A stretch of DNA of 64,000 nt from Lepus europaeus (Eukaryota; Chordata; Mammalia; Lagomorpha; Leporidae), in NCBI RefSeq assembly GCF_033115175.1, contig NC_084828.1:94427388-94491387 (forward strand), given 5' to 3'. The stretch's first letter is position 1; the number at the start of each line of letters is the position of its first letter. Below, piece after piece: positions 58,601 through 64,000 of the stretch. The notes under the pieces are model-generated. The model searched no databases. It was given only the letters and a program-made list of their open reading frames with translations, and was not told the DNA's origin. The translations under genes were made by a program, and so were the position numbers.

Positions 58601-61494
58601 GTGACAGAAAGTTGAGGGAAGTGCCTTGGAAGGGGTGAATCCTGAGAGATTATCAGAAAAGGAGGTAGGATGGAAATCAGTGCTCCAAGGATCCCTGTTT
58701 GAATTCACTGTGAGAGCATTACCTGGTGACTAGAGCAATGTCCTGGGGATCAGGAGAGCTGATAGTTTTTTACTTTTTTACTTTCATCTCTTTGTTTTTC
58801 TCTCATTAATAGTGCATAGCTGGCTTTAAGAAAAAATTCATTTGAAAAAGAGACACACACACAAAGACATCTTTCATTTGCTGTTTCACTCCCCAAATGC
58901 CTGCAACAGCCACAGCTGAGCCAGGCTGAAGCCAGGAGCTTGGAACTCGGTCCGAGTCTCCCACATGAGTGGCCGGGACCCTATAACATGTGCCATCATC
59001 TGCTGCCTCCGAGGGTGTGCTGGGTCCAGGAAGCTGGATTGGGCGCGGAGCCAGGACTTGAAGCCAGGGACTCTGATATGGGATGTGTGTGTCCCAAGTG
59101 ATGTCTTCACCGTTGTGCCAAATGCCTGCCCCTGGCTTTTGTTTTTAACCTCAGCTTGATAGTCTCTGTGGTAGTACTTATGGTCACACTTGGTTGCATG
59201 CATAGATTTTCTTAGCCCTTTTGAGTGCAGTGGAATGTACTTATTGGATTTGAAGCTGAATTGATATATTTTTAGTTCCAGCCCCAATTTTCATTTGAAA
59301 AATGTTTTTGTGTGACTGCTGGGTTTTGTCACTCTCTGCTGCTTTGATGCTGAACTACTGATCATGTTCACTCCACACAATGTCCTGCCCAGTTACTACT
59401 GCATAGGATTTCCTTGGCTTCTGCCTCTGATATTTTACTTTTTTTTAAAAAGATTTTATTTATGTTTATTTGAGAGGTAGAGTTATAGACAGTGAGAGGG
59501 AGAGATGGAGAGAAAGATCTTCCTTCTGGGGCCCACGCTGTGATGCAGCGGGTCAATGACCTGGCCTGAAGCGCCGGCATCCCATATGGGTGCTGGTTCA
59601 AGACCTGGCTGCTCCACTTCCGATCAAGCTCTCTGCTGTGGCCTGGGAAAGCAGTAGAAGATGGCCCAAGTCCTTGGGCCCCTGCACCCATGTGGAAGAC
59701 CCAGAAGAAACTCCTGGCTCCTGGCCTCGGATAGGTGCAGCTCCAGCCATTGTGGCCAACTGGAGAGTGAACCACCGGATGGAAGACCTCTCTTTCTCTC
59801 CCTGCCTCTCCTCTCCCTGTGTAACTCTGACTTTCAAGTAAATAAATAAATCTTAAAAATAAAAAAATAAGATCTCCCTTCCGTTGGTTCACTCCCCAAA
59901 TGGCCGCAATGGCCAGACCTGCACCGATCCAAAGTCAGGAGCCAGGTGCTTCTTCCTGTTCTCCCTTGCGGGTGCAGGGGCCCAAGGACTTGGACCATCT
60001 TCTACTGCTTTCCCAGGCCATAGCAGAGAGCTGGATAGGGAGTGGAGCAGCCGGGACTAGAACTGGTGCCCATATGGGATGCTGGCACTGCTTGTGGCAG
60101 CTTTACCCGCTACACCACTGCACCTGCCCCTGATATTTTACTTTGAGGTTTAAATTTCTCAGAACATGTTGTGTACACCACAGTCTCCCTTTGCCTGCTT
60201 AGTTGTTTTTATGAAGTTCTGATCTTCCATTGTATCTGTGAGGAGAGATGTGGCTGGGATGAGGAGGAGGGGGATGGTGCAGAACTCTGGCTACTGCTGA
60301 AAGCAGCCCCTCCCCCTATGGCAATCATGCTTGCTTTCTTGTTGGTGCCCATGGAAAATTAGCTCTGTCCTTTCAGATGGCAAGGCTGGCTTAGGTTGCC
60401 ATTAGCAACTCTTAGGCTTATCATGTGGTATGTGTTTGATTCCTTGTATATGTTTTTATTGGTGTTTTTCTCTAACATTTTATTATGAACATTGAAAAAT
60501 AGAGAAAAGAATTTTACATCGATCATTTGTAAACCTACCATCTAAATTGTACCATTAGCATTTAATTTACTTTTTTATTATATAGCTACCTATCTATTTA
60601 CTCATCAAACTATTTTAATTTTTATATATTTCAAAATAAATTGCAGGAACAGGTACCCTTTTCTGTAAATATTCAGTATGCATATCATTAGCTAGAATTT
60701 GATGTTTGTTTCAGTTTTTCCTTTGATATTTGTTTCAGTTTTTCCTTCGTATAAAATTTATACCCACTAGGGCTGGCACTGAGGTATAGCAGGTAAAGCC
60801 GCCGCCTGCAGTGCCTGCATCCCATATGGGTGCCAATTCAAGTCCCAGCTGCTCCACTTCCCATCCAGCTCTCTGCTATGGCCTGGGAAAGTAGTAGAAG
60901 ATGGCACAAGTGCTTGGGCTCCTGTACCCACGTGGGAGACCTGGAAGAAACCCCTGGCTCCTGGCTTTGGATTGGCCTAGCTCTGGCTATTGCGGCCAAA
61001 TGGGGAGTGAACCAATGTATGGAGGACTTTCTCTCAGAGTCTCTCTCTTTCTCTCTCTCTCTCTGCCTCTGCCTTTCTCTAACTCTGCCTTTCAAATAAA
61101 TAAGTCTTAAAAAAAACTTTTTTCATATAATGAAATGCACAAATCTCAAATGTACATTTGTTGCACTTTAACAAATGCATATACTTTGTATTCCACACAC
61201 TGATCGAGACATAGAACATTACCATCAACTCAGAAAGTTCTTCCTGTATCATTGGAATTTTTCTGAGAAATTGGATAAAGATTTACCAAGGAACACCAGT
61301 CAGATGCTGGTTTTAACAAGACTTTTTTTTTTTTTTTTTTGTCCTTTTGTTAACTTTGATGCCTTTTCCTCCTTCTCTTCACTTAGATGGATCCTTCCAG
61401 TGTTCCGTTGCTGGCCTGGCACTTTGTAGCTGTGCATAATTATGTGAATCCCATGCTTGCCTTCTGCAGAGGAGATGTTGTTCATTTTCTGTTG
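22984..61494 (+). CDS. VPS8: VPS8, CORVET complex subunit (5' part; 12 coding exons in window, gene continues past the right edge)
   Basis: VPS8 is the CORVET-specific subunit that binds Rab5-type GTPases and helps tether early endosomes before fusion. The spliced reading frame gives 379 codons without a stop, and I recognise it as VPS8 throughout (for example MENEPDHES at the start and FAKGQITMWDLASGK at 216-230). Residues 1-117 are acidic and serine-rich. Residues 117-121 (KRKKK) form a basic patch. From about residue 160 hydrophobic strands recur every 40-60 residues in WD40 style, with one classic W-D pair at 224-225. The vertebrate protein is about 1,430 residues, so this is roughly the first quarter; the Vps8 domain and C-terminal RING-H2 lie outside. 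Exon borders were set by AG/GT sites plus frame continuity. I see no frameshift or stop, so the gene looks intact. Family and function come from established knowledge; expression is not shown. Confidence 0.97.
23255..23430 (+). repeat. MIR
   Basis: Contains the MIR core pattern (TCACAACACTGTGATAATCC, ATTTTATAGATGAAGACATTG, AAGGTCATAGAGCTGGCAA) in intron 2. Confidence 0.75.
23912..23980 (+). CDS. VPS8: VPS8 exon 3 (residues 52-74)
   Basis: Acceptor TTTATTTAG|ATTGAT and donor GAG|GTAAGT (near consensus). It encodes 23 residues, IDDKEFDI to SILNE, in phase 0-0. It is an acidic, proline-containing stretch of the N-terminal tail. The exon is symmetric, so skipping it would keep the frame. Confidence 0.95.
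24058..24632 (+). repeat. hAT-Charlie non-autonomous DNA transposon, split by a SINE
   Basis: 24058-24120 (CTCTATCCATTATGGTAGCT) and 24493-24632 (GGCCACTTGTGGCTAGTAG to CTGTTGGACAGCGCCAG) are the two halves of a Charlie-type element with the typical GTCCAATA / TTGGACAG ends. Confidence 0.7.
24121..24480 (+). repeat. CSINE inserted in the Charlie element
   Basis: Perfect 12-bp duplication AATTACAATTCA at 24109-24120 and 24481-24492. The body carries a local CTGGCTCCTGG repetition (24315-24350). Confidence 0.97.
24642..24765 (+). repeat. L2 3' end
   Basis: CTGTGAGCTTCTCAAGGGCAG and TGCCCAGCATAATGCCCAAT match the L2 3' end. Confidence 0.75.
24766..26063. other. Unique AT-rich intron 3 sequence
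   Basis: No gene or repeat recognised. Confidence 0.5.
26064..26700 (-). repeat. C-type SINE split by a plus-strand CSINE
   Basis: The host's tail lies at 26064-26100 and its body/head at 26441-26700. Confidence 0.9.
26101..26440 (+). repeat. CSINE inside the 26064 SINE
   Basis: Duplication AGAGTCACAG / AGAGTTACAG at the two borders; complete copy with a CACACATACACACA-modified tail. Confidence 0.95.
26808..27143 (+). repeat. CSINE
   Basis: Complete plus copy; flanks CAGTCTGA / CAGCCTGA. Confidence 0.95.
27352..27690 (+). repeat. CSINE
   Basis: Complete plus copy ending in (CAA)n; flanks TTGTCCTTTT / CTGTCTTTTT. Confidence 0.9.
27785..29679 (-). repeat. Old L1 (L1M-type), antisense, interrupted by a SINE
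   Basis: 27785-28147 and 28462-29679 read continuously as the complement of an ancient L1 3' UTR and ORF2 end (GTGCACAAATCTTAAGT, TGCATTTCTGTTGGGCATAT, GCCTTTGTTATAAATCAGGT). Many stops; dead. Confidence 0.8.
28148..28461 (-). repeat. CSINE inside the old L1
   Basis: Complete antisense copy with a GA-rich block (28187-28210). Confidence 0.95.
29680..30108. repeat. Palindromic SINE chimera, heads outward
   Basis: 29680-29869 is the 5' half of a plus-strand SINE (GGGGACAGTGCTGTGGTG to GGAGGAAGCTG). 29870-30108 is the 5' part of a minus-strand SINE (CACTCCCCAAATGGCC to GCAGCACCAGCCC). Neither has a CT-rich region or A-rich tail. Confidence 0.8.
30205..30590 (+). repeat. Ancient interspersed repeat, family not named
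   Basis: Purine-rich text (CCTGGGGAACAGCAGCAATT, GGAGGAGAACCAGGAAAGAG) has the pattern of a very old mammalian repeat. I cannot give the family. Confidence 0.4.
30920..31257 (-). repeat. Young CSINE upstream of exon 4
   Basis: Nearly undiverged; 15-bp duplication CTCTCTTGATTTCTT on both sides. Inverted near-twin of the copy at 34894. Confidence 0.97.
31399..31739 (-). repeat. CSINE
   Basis: Complete antisense copy; right-hand 13 bp of the head lost. Confidence 0.95.
31757..32118 (-). repeat. CSINE adjacent to the previous one
   Basis: Complete antisense copy; flanks CATATATTTTTCTTTC / CATATATCTTTCTTA mark the target duplication. Confidence 0.95.
32280..32545 (+). repeat. L2 fragment, about 300 bp before exon 4
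   Basis: AATATAAGGCCTTTCACAAT, CAGAATGCCTTTCATCTGCT and similar L2-body text. Confidence 0.65.
32863..32993 (+). CDS. VPS8: VPS8 exon 4 (residues 75-118)
   Basis: Acceptor CCAATTTAG|ACTGAT, donor AAAAG|GTAAGT. It encodes TDDEDDSFV to TNLK plus two bases of Arg118 (131 nt, phase 0 to 2). It holds a DDEDD acidic cluster and a Ser/Asp-rich run (residues 97-112) that resembles casein-kinase-type substrate sequence. Skipping it would shift the frame. It is flanked by long introns of 8.9 and 2.4 kb and by two near-identical SINEs in inverted orientation (see findings). Confidence 0.95.
33015..33318 (+). repeat. Old C-type SINE just after exon 4
   Basis: Starts about 20 bp past the exon 4 donor. 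Degenerate head, CTCCCAATTCCGGCTTTCTG body, AAATAAATACATAAAATAAA tail. Confidence 0.8.
34060..34500 (+). repeat. L2 fragment
   Basis: L2 body and 3' end (CTACTCCTGACATCCCCCAA, TTTTTGTATCCCCAGAGC, GTAGGTGTTCAATAATG). 33319-34059 to its left is unique with no gene. Confidence 0.7.
34894..35257 (+). repeat. Young CSINE between exons 4 and 5
   Basis: Nearly undiverged; duplication AGCCAACTA at 34885-34893 and 35258-35266; (CT)n expanded. Confidence 0.97.
35383..35476 (+). CDS. VPS8: VPS8 exon 5 (residues 118-149)
   Basis: Acceptor CCTTTTTTAG|GAAG after a T-rich tract; donor GCT|GTAAGT. It completes Arg118 and encodes KKKLPDS to SAQIVSAA (94 nt, phase 2 to 0). The basic KRKKK cluster at 117-121 spans the exon 4/5 junction. 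The phase-0 end would allow in-frame splicing either to exon 6 or to the candidate terminal exon at 36663. Confidence 0.95.
35890..36075 (+). repeat. MIR
   Basis: ATTTTACAAAGGAGAAGATAG, GCTCAGAGAGGTGATCTTAA follows the MIR core layout. Confidence 0.65.
36663..36955 (+). other. Candidate alternative terminal exon or pseudogene remnant in VPS8 intron 5
   Basis: TCCTCTTTTAG at 36652-36662 is a fair acceptor. It is followed by 50 sense codons (36663-36812, VESNSYLLEW to QSFDPPV), a TAG at 36813, an AATAAA at 36934-36939 and a T/G-rich stretch after it. Exon 5 ends in phase 0, so splicing from 35476 would read straight into this frame. The same frame upstream is also open for 61 codons from ATG 36477, broken only by the TAG that overlaps the acceptor; this also fits a decayed coding relic. 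I do not recognise the peptide. No function is assigned. Confidence 0.35.
37431..37605 (+). repeat. hAT-Charlie MER5A-type element
   Basis: AGAATCCCCTGGGGTGTTGG, GATTTGCATTTTAACAGGCA and the terminal TTTTTGAGAAGCACTACCC match MER5A. Confidence 0.75.
38090..38255 (-). repeat. MIR, antisense
   Basis: GAGTAACCTTGGGCGAGTTGG, TTGATCTGGAAAATCAAATG matches the MIR core in reverse. Confidence 0.7.
38303..38623 (+). repeat. Young CSINE
   Basis: Perfect 16-bp duplication AAAGATAAGTAAGTGA at 38287-38302 and 38624-38639. Confidence 0.97.
38640..38930 (+). repeat. C-type SINE, tailless
   Basis: Head TGGTGTTGTGGTTTAGCGAG to TCTTTAACTCGGAC; abuts the younger copy at its left. Confidence 0.85.
39622..39654 (+). 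CDS. VPS8: VPS8 exon 6, 33-nt microexon (residues 150-160)
   Basis: Acceptor CTCACTTAG|GACAAA, donor ATT|GTAAGT. It encodes 11 residues, DKVDAGLPTAI, phase 0-0. It would be easy to miss by length alone, but the residues match VPS8 at this place and the frame is kept on both sides. Its small size and symmetry make it a good candidate for alternative inclusion. Confidence 0.93.
40598..40652 (+). CDS. VPS8: VPS8 exon 7 (residues 161-179)
   Basis: Acceptor TTGTTTTCAG|GCAGTG, donor TTTG|GTAAAT. It encodes AVSSLIAVGTSHGLALIF plus the first base of Asp179 (55 nt, phase 0 to 1). The pattern (hydrophobic strand, GTSHG turn, hydrophobic strand) is that of an early blade of the WD40-like propeller. The following intron is 11.9 kb. 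Confidence 0.95.
41262..41592 (-). repeat. Young CSINE after exon 7
   Basis: Complete antisense copy; duplication AATCCTTCCTTTTT on both sides. Confidence 0.97.
42085..42965 (-). repeat. Old L1 (L1M-type), antisense, interrupted by a SINE
   Basis: ATAATAAACATCATTCCATG, TTTAATGGCTACATAGTATT, GATTCCTAAAGGTGAAGTTG follow the complement of an ancient L1 3' end. Confidence 0.75.
42340..42648 (-). repeat. Old C-type SINE inside the L1
   Basis: Diverged antisense copy with an internal deletion in the CAGGGGCCCAAG segment. Confidence 0.85.
43340..43694 (+). repeat. Young CSINE, long subtype
   Basis: Complete; carries GTGCCGGCCGCAGCACATCA, an extra segment in the 3' body also hinted at in the 17446 and 38303 copies. 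Confidence 0.95.
43695..44917. other. Unique AT-rich intron 7 sequence
   Basis: No gene or repeat recognised. Confidence 0.5.
44918..45208 (-). repeat. C-type SINE (first of an adjacent pair)
   Basis: Complete antisense copy, shortened head. Confidence 0.9.
45221..45536 (-). repeat. CSINE (second of the pair)
   Basis: Duplication TCTCCTTAA followed by CCTTTT or TCTTTT on both sides; complete. Confidence 0.95.
46113..46490 (+). repeat. C-type SINE with a perfect 52-bp internal duplication
   Basis: 46148-46199 is repeated exactly at 46200-46251. The unit spans the B-box-like GACTCAAGTCC. Otherwise a complete copy with (CT)n and AAATAAATAAATC tail. Confidence 0.95.
46499..46820 (-). repeat. 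Old C-type SINE, tail to tail with the previous copy
   Basis: Complete antisense copy. The pair makes a roughly 700-bp imperfect inverted repeat. Confidence 0.9.
47049..47376 (-). repeat. CSINE inside the MITE
   Basis: Complete antisense copy; the body lacks a few bases in the CAATTGGCCAATAGC segment. Confidence 0.95.
47433..47756 (-). repeat. CSINE inside the MITE's right arm
   Basis: Complete antisense copy; CCATAAA flanks. Confidence 0.95.
48022..48280 (-). repeat. C-type SINE, head truncated
   Basis: Tail, body and up to GCAGGGTGCGTTG; B box and head are lost. Confidence 0.85.
48281..49475. other. Unique intron 7 sequence
   Basis: No gene or repeat recognised. Confidence 0.5.
49476..49800 (+). 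repeat. CSINE with short head
   Basis: AAGGTAACAA flanks; about 25 bp missing around the head/B-box region (GTGCCAGCATTGTGTCCC). Confidence 0.9.
49956..50284 (-). repeat. CSINE (first of an adjacent pair)
   Basis: Complete antisense copy. Confidence 0.95.
50288..50614 (-). repeat. CSINE (second of an adjacent pair)
   Basis: Complete antisense copy; CATGTTTAGATTTT left of the pair and CATGTTAGGATTTT right of it mark the original target site. Confidence 0.95.
50649..50672. repeat. (CCCTT)n microsatellite
   Basis: About five pentamer units next to the SINE pair. Confidence 0.9.
50673..52379. other. Unique intron 7 sequence
   Basis: No gene recognised; a short (TTG)n run at about 52302-52318. 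Confidence 0.5.
52380..52432 (+). repeat. L2 3' end, about 130 bp before exon 8
   Basis: CTAGTAGATGCTCAATAAAT is the typical L2 terminus. Confidence 0.75.
52559..52683 (+). CDS. VPS8: VPS8 exon 8 (residues 179-220)
   Basis: Acceptor GCTTTCTTCAG|ATCAAA, donor CAG|GTAAGA. It encodes D-QNQALRL to CGFAKGQ (125 nt, phase 1 to 0). AISALSINND and RLLCGFAKGQ (199-220) begin a canonical WD40 repeat that is completed in exon 9. A SINE inserted later begins only 68 bp past the donor, at 52752. Confidence 0.95.
52752..53076 (+). repeat. CSINE just after exon 8
   Basis: Duplication AATTAATGTCT at 52741-52751 and ending at about 53088. It begins 68 bp past the exon 8 donor. Confidence 0.95.
53346..53648 (-). 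repeat. Old C-type SINE
   Basis: Diverged antisense copy (CACTCCCCAAATGCCAGCAA to GGACAAATGCCATGC). Confidence 0.8.
54133..54219 (+). CDS. VPS8: VPS8 exon 9 (residues 221-249), contains the W-D dipeptide
   Basis: Acceptor TTGTCTTATAG|ATCACC, donor AAG|GTAATA. It encodes ITMWDLASGKLLRSI to AILHIK (87 nt, phase 0-0). Trp224-Asp225 followed by LASGK is the clearest WD40 signature in the window. H239 (DAH) is placed like the His of the GH/SH turn at the start of the next repeat. Confidence 0.95.
54220..55997. other. Intron 9, unique except an L2 end
   Basis: An L2 3' end lies at 55188-55275 (GTAGCTGCTCAATAAGTGTT). No gene seen. Confidence 0.55.
55998..56288 (-). repeat. Old C-type SINE
   Basis: Diverged antisense copy with missing GA block. 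Confidence 0.8.
56905..56972 (+). CDS. VPS8: VPS8 exon 10 (residues 250-272)
   Basis: Acceptor CTCTGTTTAG|TTTACA, donor TTTAA|GTAAGA. It encodes FTDDPTLAIC to FELTF plus two bases of Lys272 (68 nt, phase 0 to 2). The pattern LAICND-SGGSVFEL (256-269) is again a blade of two strands joined by a short polar turn. Confidence 0.95.
57530..58170 (+). repeat. Ancient interspersed repeat, family not named
   Basis: GTAGGCATTTATTTAGATACC, GAACTTACATTTTAATTGGG and following purine-rich text resemble a very old mammalian repeat. It ends within about 75 bp of the exon 11 acceptor. Confidence 0.45.
58244..58397 (+). CDS. VPS8: VPS8 exon 11 (residues 272-323)
   Basis: Acceptor ACATTTTCAG|AAGAGT, donor AAG|GTAGGT. 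It completes Lys272 and encodes RVMGVRTC to MASLTK (154 nt, phase 2 to 0). It includes CLFSGSKGEVCCIE, a WD-like strand-turn-strand unit, and four Cys (280, 284, 294, 295) that lie outside the C-terminal RING. An old repeat ends shortly before the acceptor. Confidence 0.95.
58501..58560 (+). CDS. VPS8: VPS8 exon 12 (residues 324-343)
   Basis: Acceptor TCTCCTAAAG|ATACTG, donor CGG|GTAAGT. It encodes ILVIGLKPSL to FPYGR (60 nt, phase 0-0). VW (335-336) sits where a WD40 strand d would place its Trp. The preceding intron is only 103 bp, the shortest in the window. Confidence 0.95.
58822..59132 (-). repeat. Old C-type SINE
   Basis: Antisense copy; CTGGCTTT flanks. Confidence 0.85.
59438..60128 (-). 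repeat. CSINE split by a plus-strand CSINE
   Basis: Host tail at 59438-59527, body and head at 59871-60128. Confidence 0.95.
59528..59870 (+). repeat. CSINE inside the 59438 SINE
   Basis: Duplication AGATCTTCCTTCT / AGATCTCCCTTCC at the borders. Confidence 0.95.
60440..61320 (-). repeat. Old L1 (L1M-type) 3' end, antisense, interrupted by a SINE
   Basis: ACATTTTATTATGAACATTG, AATAAATTGCAGGAACAGGT, TATGCATATCATTAGCTAGA and AGAACATTACCATCAACTCA follow the complement of an ancient L1 3' UTR. A short local duplication (TTTGTTTCAGTTTTTCC, twice) lies at about 60704-60747. Confidence 0.8.
60770..61117 (+). repeat. CSINE inside the L1
   Basis: Complete plus copy. Confidence 0.95.
61387..61494 (+). 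CDS. VPS8: VPS8 exon 13 (residues 344-379), last coding exon in the window
   Basis: Acceptor CTTCACTTAG|ATGGAT after a long T run (61322-61340) and further pyrimidines; donor TTG|GTGAGT. It encodes MDPSSVPLL to VVHFLL (108 nt, phase 0-0). The leading ATG is internal, not a start. I saw no further VPS8 coding sequence from 61495 to 64000, so the next exon is beyond the right edge. Confidence 0.95.
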
Positions 61495-62159
61495 GTGAGT
61501 CAGAGTAGGATGCCAGGTCTGTTACAAGATCTTTTCATCCTAAATTTTATTTCCTAATTCACTAGTAATTTAATATTATGTCAAAGATATCTATCCTACT
61601 ATCATACGTTTTTGGAGAGACCTATTTTTTATGTAAATCTTTAATGGTTAACAAGGAAAAAAACTGCTAACTTTCTGCTCCACAGCCTTTCATGGTTTAT
61701 TTTTCAGTTCTGTCTTCTTTGACAGATAATAGTAGTTTATCCATATGTACAAACATGTGAATGTGAATATATCTGTACTGATGGTCTACCTATCTACATA
61801 TATATTCTCTACATTGTGATAGGCCCAAGAAACAGTTGAAAGTATAAAATATAATTCATTCTTAATATTGTTTAAAAGGCAAAAGTACCAGTATATTCAT
61901 TACTAGTAGGGAGAACTGTTTAAAGAGTGAACCGTGTGTTGAGAATCAAAAGTTAACATAAACGCAGACTACACAGAGATTACTATAGACAAGAGAGGCC
62001 ATGTAAGGCTTGACAAAGGATATATGGAAAATATTGCACGAGGTAAGGTAAGCATCCTGAGGGAAATGAGATGAGGTCACAGAGTGGAGAACATGCTTGT
62101 GTGGTGTCTTCTGGGTGTCCTGGTGGTGAAGCAAGTGCGCCACTGTCCACCTCGTTTCT

Positions 62160-62640
62160 CTAGCCAGAAGCTGGAGTTACTCTTCTCCCTTCATATGTGC
62201 TCCATCACTAAGTCCTGTTGACTCTTGCTTCCACAGTCCCTTTCTCTCCTTCTGTCTCTTCTATTGCTGCTTCCCTAGCATAAATCACATACATTTCTAG
62301 CCTACACTCTGTACGAGCTTCCTAACTATTCTCTCTAGCATCAGACCTTTCTCATATGCTGTCACTTCTGCCTGAAAAGCTATGTGCTGTCTTCCACTTT
62401 ATCCTAGCTCATGACTAACGTTGCCTTCCTCTACTTCCTGAACTTAGTTATGCTTCCTGCTACATATACCTATAAGAACTTTTGCTTTGACGACATTCAG
62501 CCATCTTTAAAATACTTGTATAATGTTTCTCTTCAAAACTCGACTAAAAACTCTGTAAGTCTAGGGATCAGCTGTACTTTCATATTTCTAGCCACTAGGA
62601 AAGTGCCTATATATATATATTAGATGCTTAATAAATGTTA
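62160..62640 (+). repeat. L2 fragment
   Basis: L2 body and 3' end, with a short (TA)n (62609-62622) and AGATGCTTAATAAATGTTAA. Confidence 0.65.
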
Positions 62641-62702
62641 ATAGGATTAACCATGGGGAGAACCCTATAATGAAAAATAAATTGAATATATGGAGTAGAT
62701 CT

Positions 62703-62905
62703 AGATTAGGATCAGGAGTTGGCAAACTGTGGCCCATGGGTCAAATTGGTCAGCCACCTGTTTTGTAAATAAAGTTTTATTGGAATATAGTCATGCTCAT
62801 TTGTATGTTATTTATGGTTGCTCTCTCATTATAGTGGTAGAGTTGAGTAGGTATGACAGACTGTATTGTATGCCTGCAGAATAAAACATTTACTGTGTGT
62901 ACCTA
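62703..62905 (+). repeat. hAT-Charlie type DNA transposon relic
   Basis: TCAGGAGTTGGCAAACTGTG (left terminal repeat), AAATAAAGTTTTATTGGAAT, AGAGTTGAGTAGGTATGACA. The right end is decayed. Confidence 0.7.
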
Positions 62906-62907
62906 TA

Positions 62908-63605
62908 TTAGTCAGTTTTCCATCACTATCATGAAATGCCTAAAGCTGAACACTTTCATGAAGAAAAGAGGTTTATTTAGCTCATGATTTTGGAGGCTCA
63001 AGAGTGTGGGACCAGCTGGCGCCACGGCTCAATAGGCTAATCCTCCGCTTGCAGCACTGGCACACCGGGTTCTAGTCCCGGTAGGGGCACCGGATTCTGT
63101 TCCGGTTGCTCCTCTTCCAGGCCAGCTCTCTGCTGTGGCCCGGGTGTGCAGTGGAGGATGGCCCAGGTCCTTGGGCCCTGCACCCACATGGGAGACCAGA
63201 AGAAGCACCTGGCTCTGGGCTTTGGATCGACATGGTGCGCCGGCCACAGTGGCCATTGGAGGGTGAACCAACGGAAAACGGAAGACCTCTCTCTCTCACT
63301 GTCCACTCTGCCTATCAAAAAAAAAAAAAAAAAAGAGTGTGAGAAGTGTGAGACCAACATCTACTCAGCTCTGGTGAAAGCCTCTGTGGCTGCATCCTAC
63401 CGTGGATAGCCTTATGGCAGGAAAGGATCGTGTTGCAAGACAGGAAGCCTGAGAGTTGGGAGATGCCAATTTTGTGACCTCCTACAAAGCCCCACCTTTT
63501 AAAGGTCCCATCACTTCTTAACATTGTCTAATTTGGAACCGTGCTTCCAATACATGAACTTTGGGGGACACAGTTAAGCCATATCTGAACCATAACGGGT
63601 CTTTT
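62908..63605 (-). repeat. ERVL-MaLR-like LTR remnant, split by a SINE
   Basis: ATTAGTCAGTTTTCCATCAC, AGAGGTTTATTTAGCTCATG before the SINE; CTTTGGGGGACACAGTTAAG, CATATCTGAACCATAAC after it. The layout fits an antisense MaLR-type LTR. Non-coding. Confidence 0.55.
63013..63334 (+). repeat. Young CSINE
   Basis: Duplication AAGAGTGTG on both sides; complete. Confidence 0.95.
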
Positions 63606-63943
63606 TATAGAAAAAACTTGCCAACCTCCAATCTAGATGATATAATGATGGGCCTAGATTGGCAATAGGTAAGTAACATAGGTTCATAGATAATTAAAGT
63701 GATAAAGATTGATTAAAATGGTATTTTAGGAAAATCATTCTAGAAGCAGCAAAAAGAATAATTATAGAAAGTAGGAGGGAAATTAGAGGTTTTTCTGTTG
63801 CAGTAAAACGATGTGAAGTGTTTAAACAAAGGTTGCAATGAGAGGAAAGGCATGCTGTTTTGAGGGAAAGACAACACTTCTCACATTGGATCTAGGGACT
63901 GATGTGAATGAAAAAATACGTCTCTGACTCTGCATTTTGTTTT

Positions 63944-64000
63944 ATTTTTAAAGATATATTTACTGAAAGGCAGAGTTAGAATGAGAGGGAGGGAGAGTGG
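63944..64000 (-). repeat. CSINE, cut by the window edge
   Basis: Tail AAGATATATTTACTGAAAGG and GA block only. 63606-63943 before it is unique. Confidence 0.85.

Noticed and set aside
59590..59841. Recurrent open frames with ESWIGSGAAGTRTGAHMG-like or SAVAWESSGRWPKSLGPC-like text, here and in dozens of other places
   Set aside because: These are CSINE sequence read in its open frames. The repetition reflects SINE copy number, not a protein family.
61495..64000. Search for the next VPS8 coding exon
   Set aside because: No sequence continuing the protein after residue 379 with suitable splice sites was found. The next exon is taken to lie outside the window.

Overview
This is nuclear DNA from a lagomorph, most likely the European rabbit (Oryctolagus cuniculus). 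The organism call rests on about 64 copies of the lagomorph C-type SINE (tRNA-derived head, CT-rich body, (A/T)-rich tail), which make up roughly 30% of the window, and on an L1 whose 3' UTR I recognise as the rabbit type. The only gene I can support is the 5' part of VPS8, read left to right. VPS8 is a subunit of the CORVET endosomal tethering complex. No operon, CRISPR array, RNA gene or bacterial feature is present.

Layout. 1-4,540 is upstream intergenic sequence, mostly old SINEs and an L1 fragment. 4,540-5,320 is a CpG-rich promoter with a TTTAAATA box, a GC box and a presumed non-coding first exon ending at 4,779. Intron 1 (about 18 kb) is packed with nested SINEs, a MaLR LTR remnant, a 5'-truncated rabbit L1 (about 16,365-18,626) and a Tigger relic. 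The start codon is at 22,984 in exon 2. Twelve coding exons follow: 22,984-23,136; 23,912-23,980; 32,863-32,993; 35,383-35,476; 39,622-39,654; 40,598-40,652; 52,559-52,683; 54,133-54,219; 56,905-56,972; 58,244-58,397; 58,501-58,560; 61,387-61,494. All have AG/GT borders, the phases match across every junction, and together they give 1,137 nt (379 codons) with no internal stop. The rest of the gene lies beyond position 64,000.

Protein content. The exons encode an acidic, serine-rich N-terminal tail, a short basic patch, and the first blades of the WD40-like propeller. The C-terminal Vps8 domain and RING finger are outside the window.

Items worth a second look: a possible alternative terminal exon in intron 5 (acceptor, in-frame 50-codon ORF and AATAAA at 36,663-36,955); a predicted spliced upstream ORF; a 33-nt microexon; near-identical inverted SINEs flanking exon 4; two palindromic SINE chimeras; a perfect 52-bp duplication inside one SINE; and foldback DNA-transposon relics split by SINEs. 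I found no convincing undescribed biological system. The strongest candidates are transcript-level ones in VPS8.
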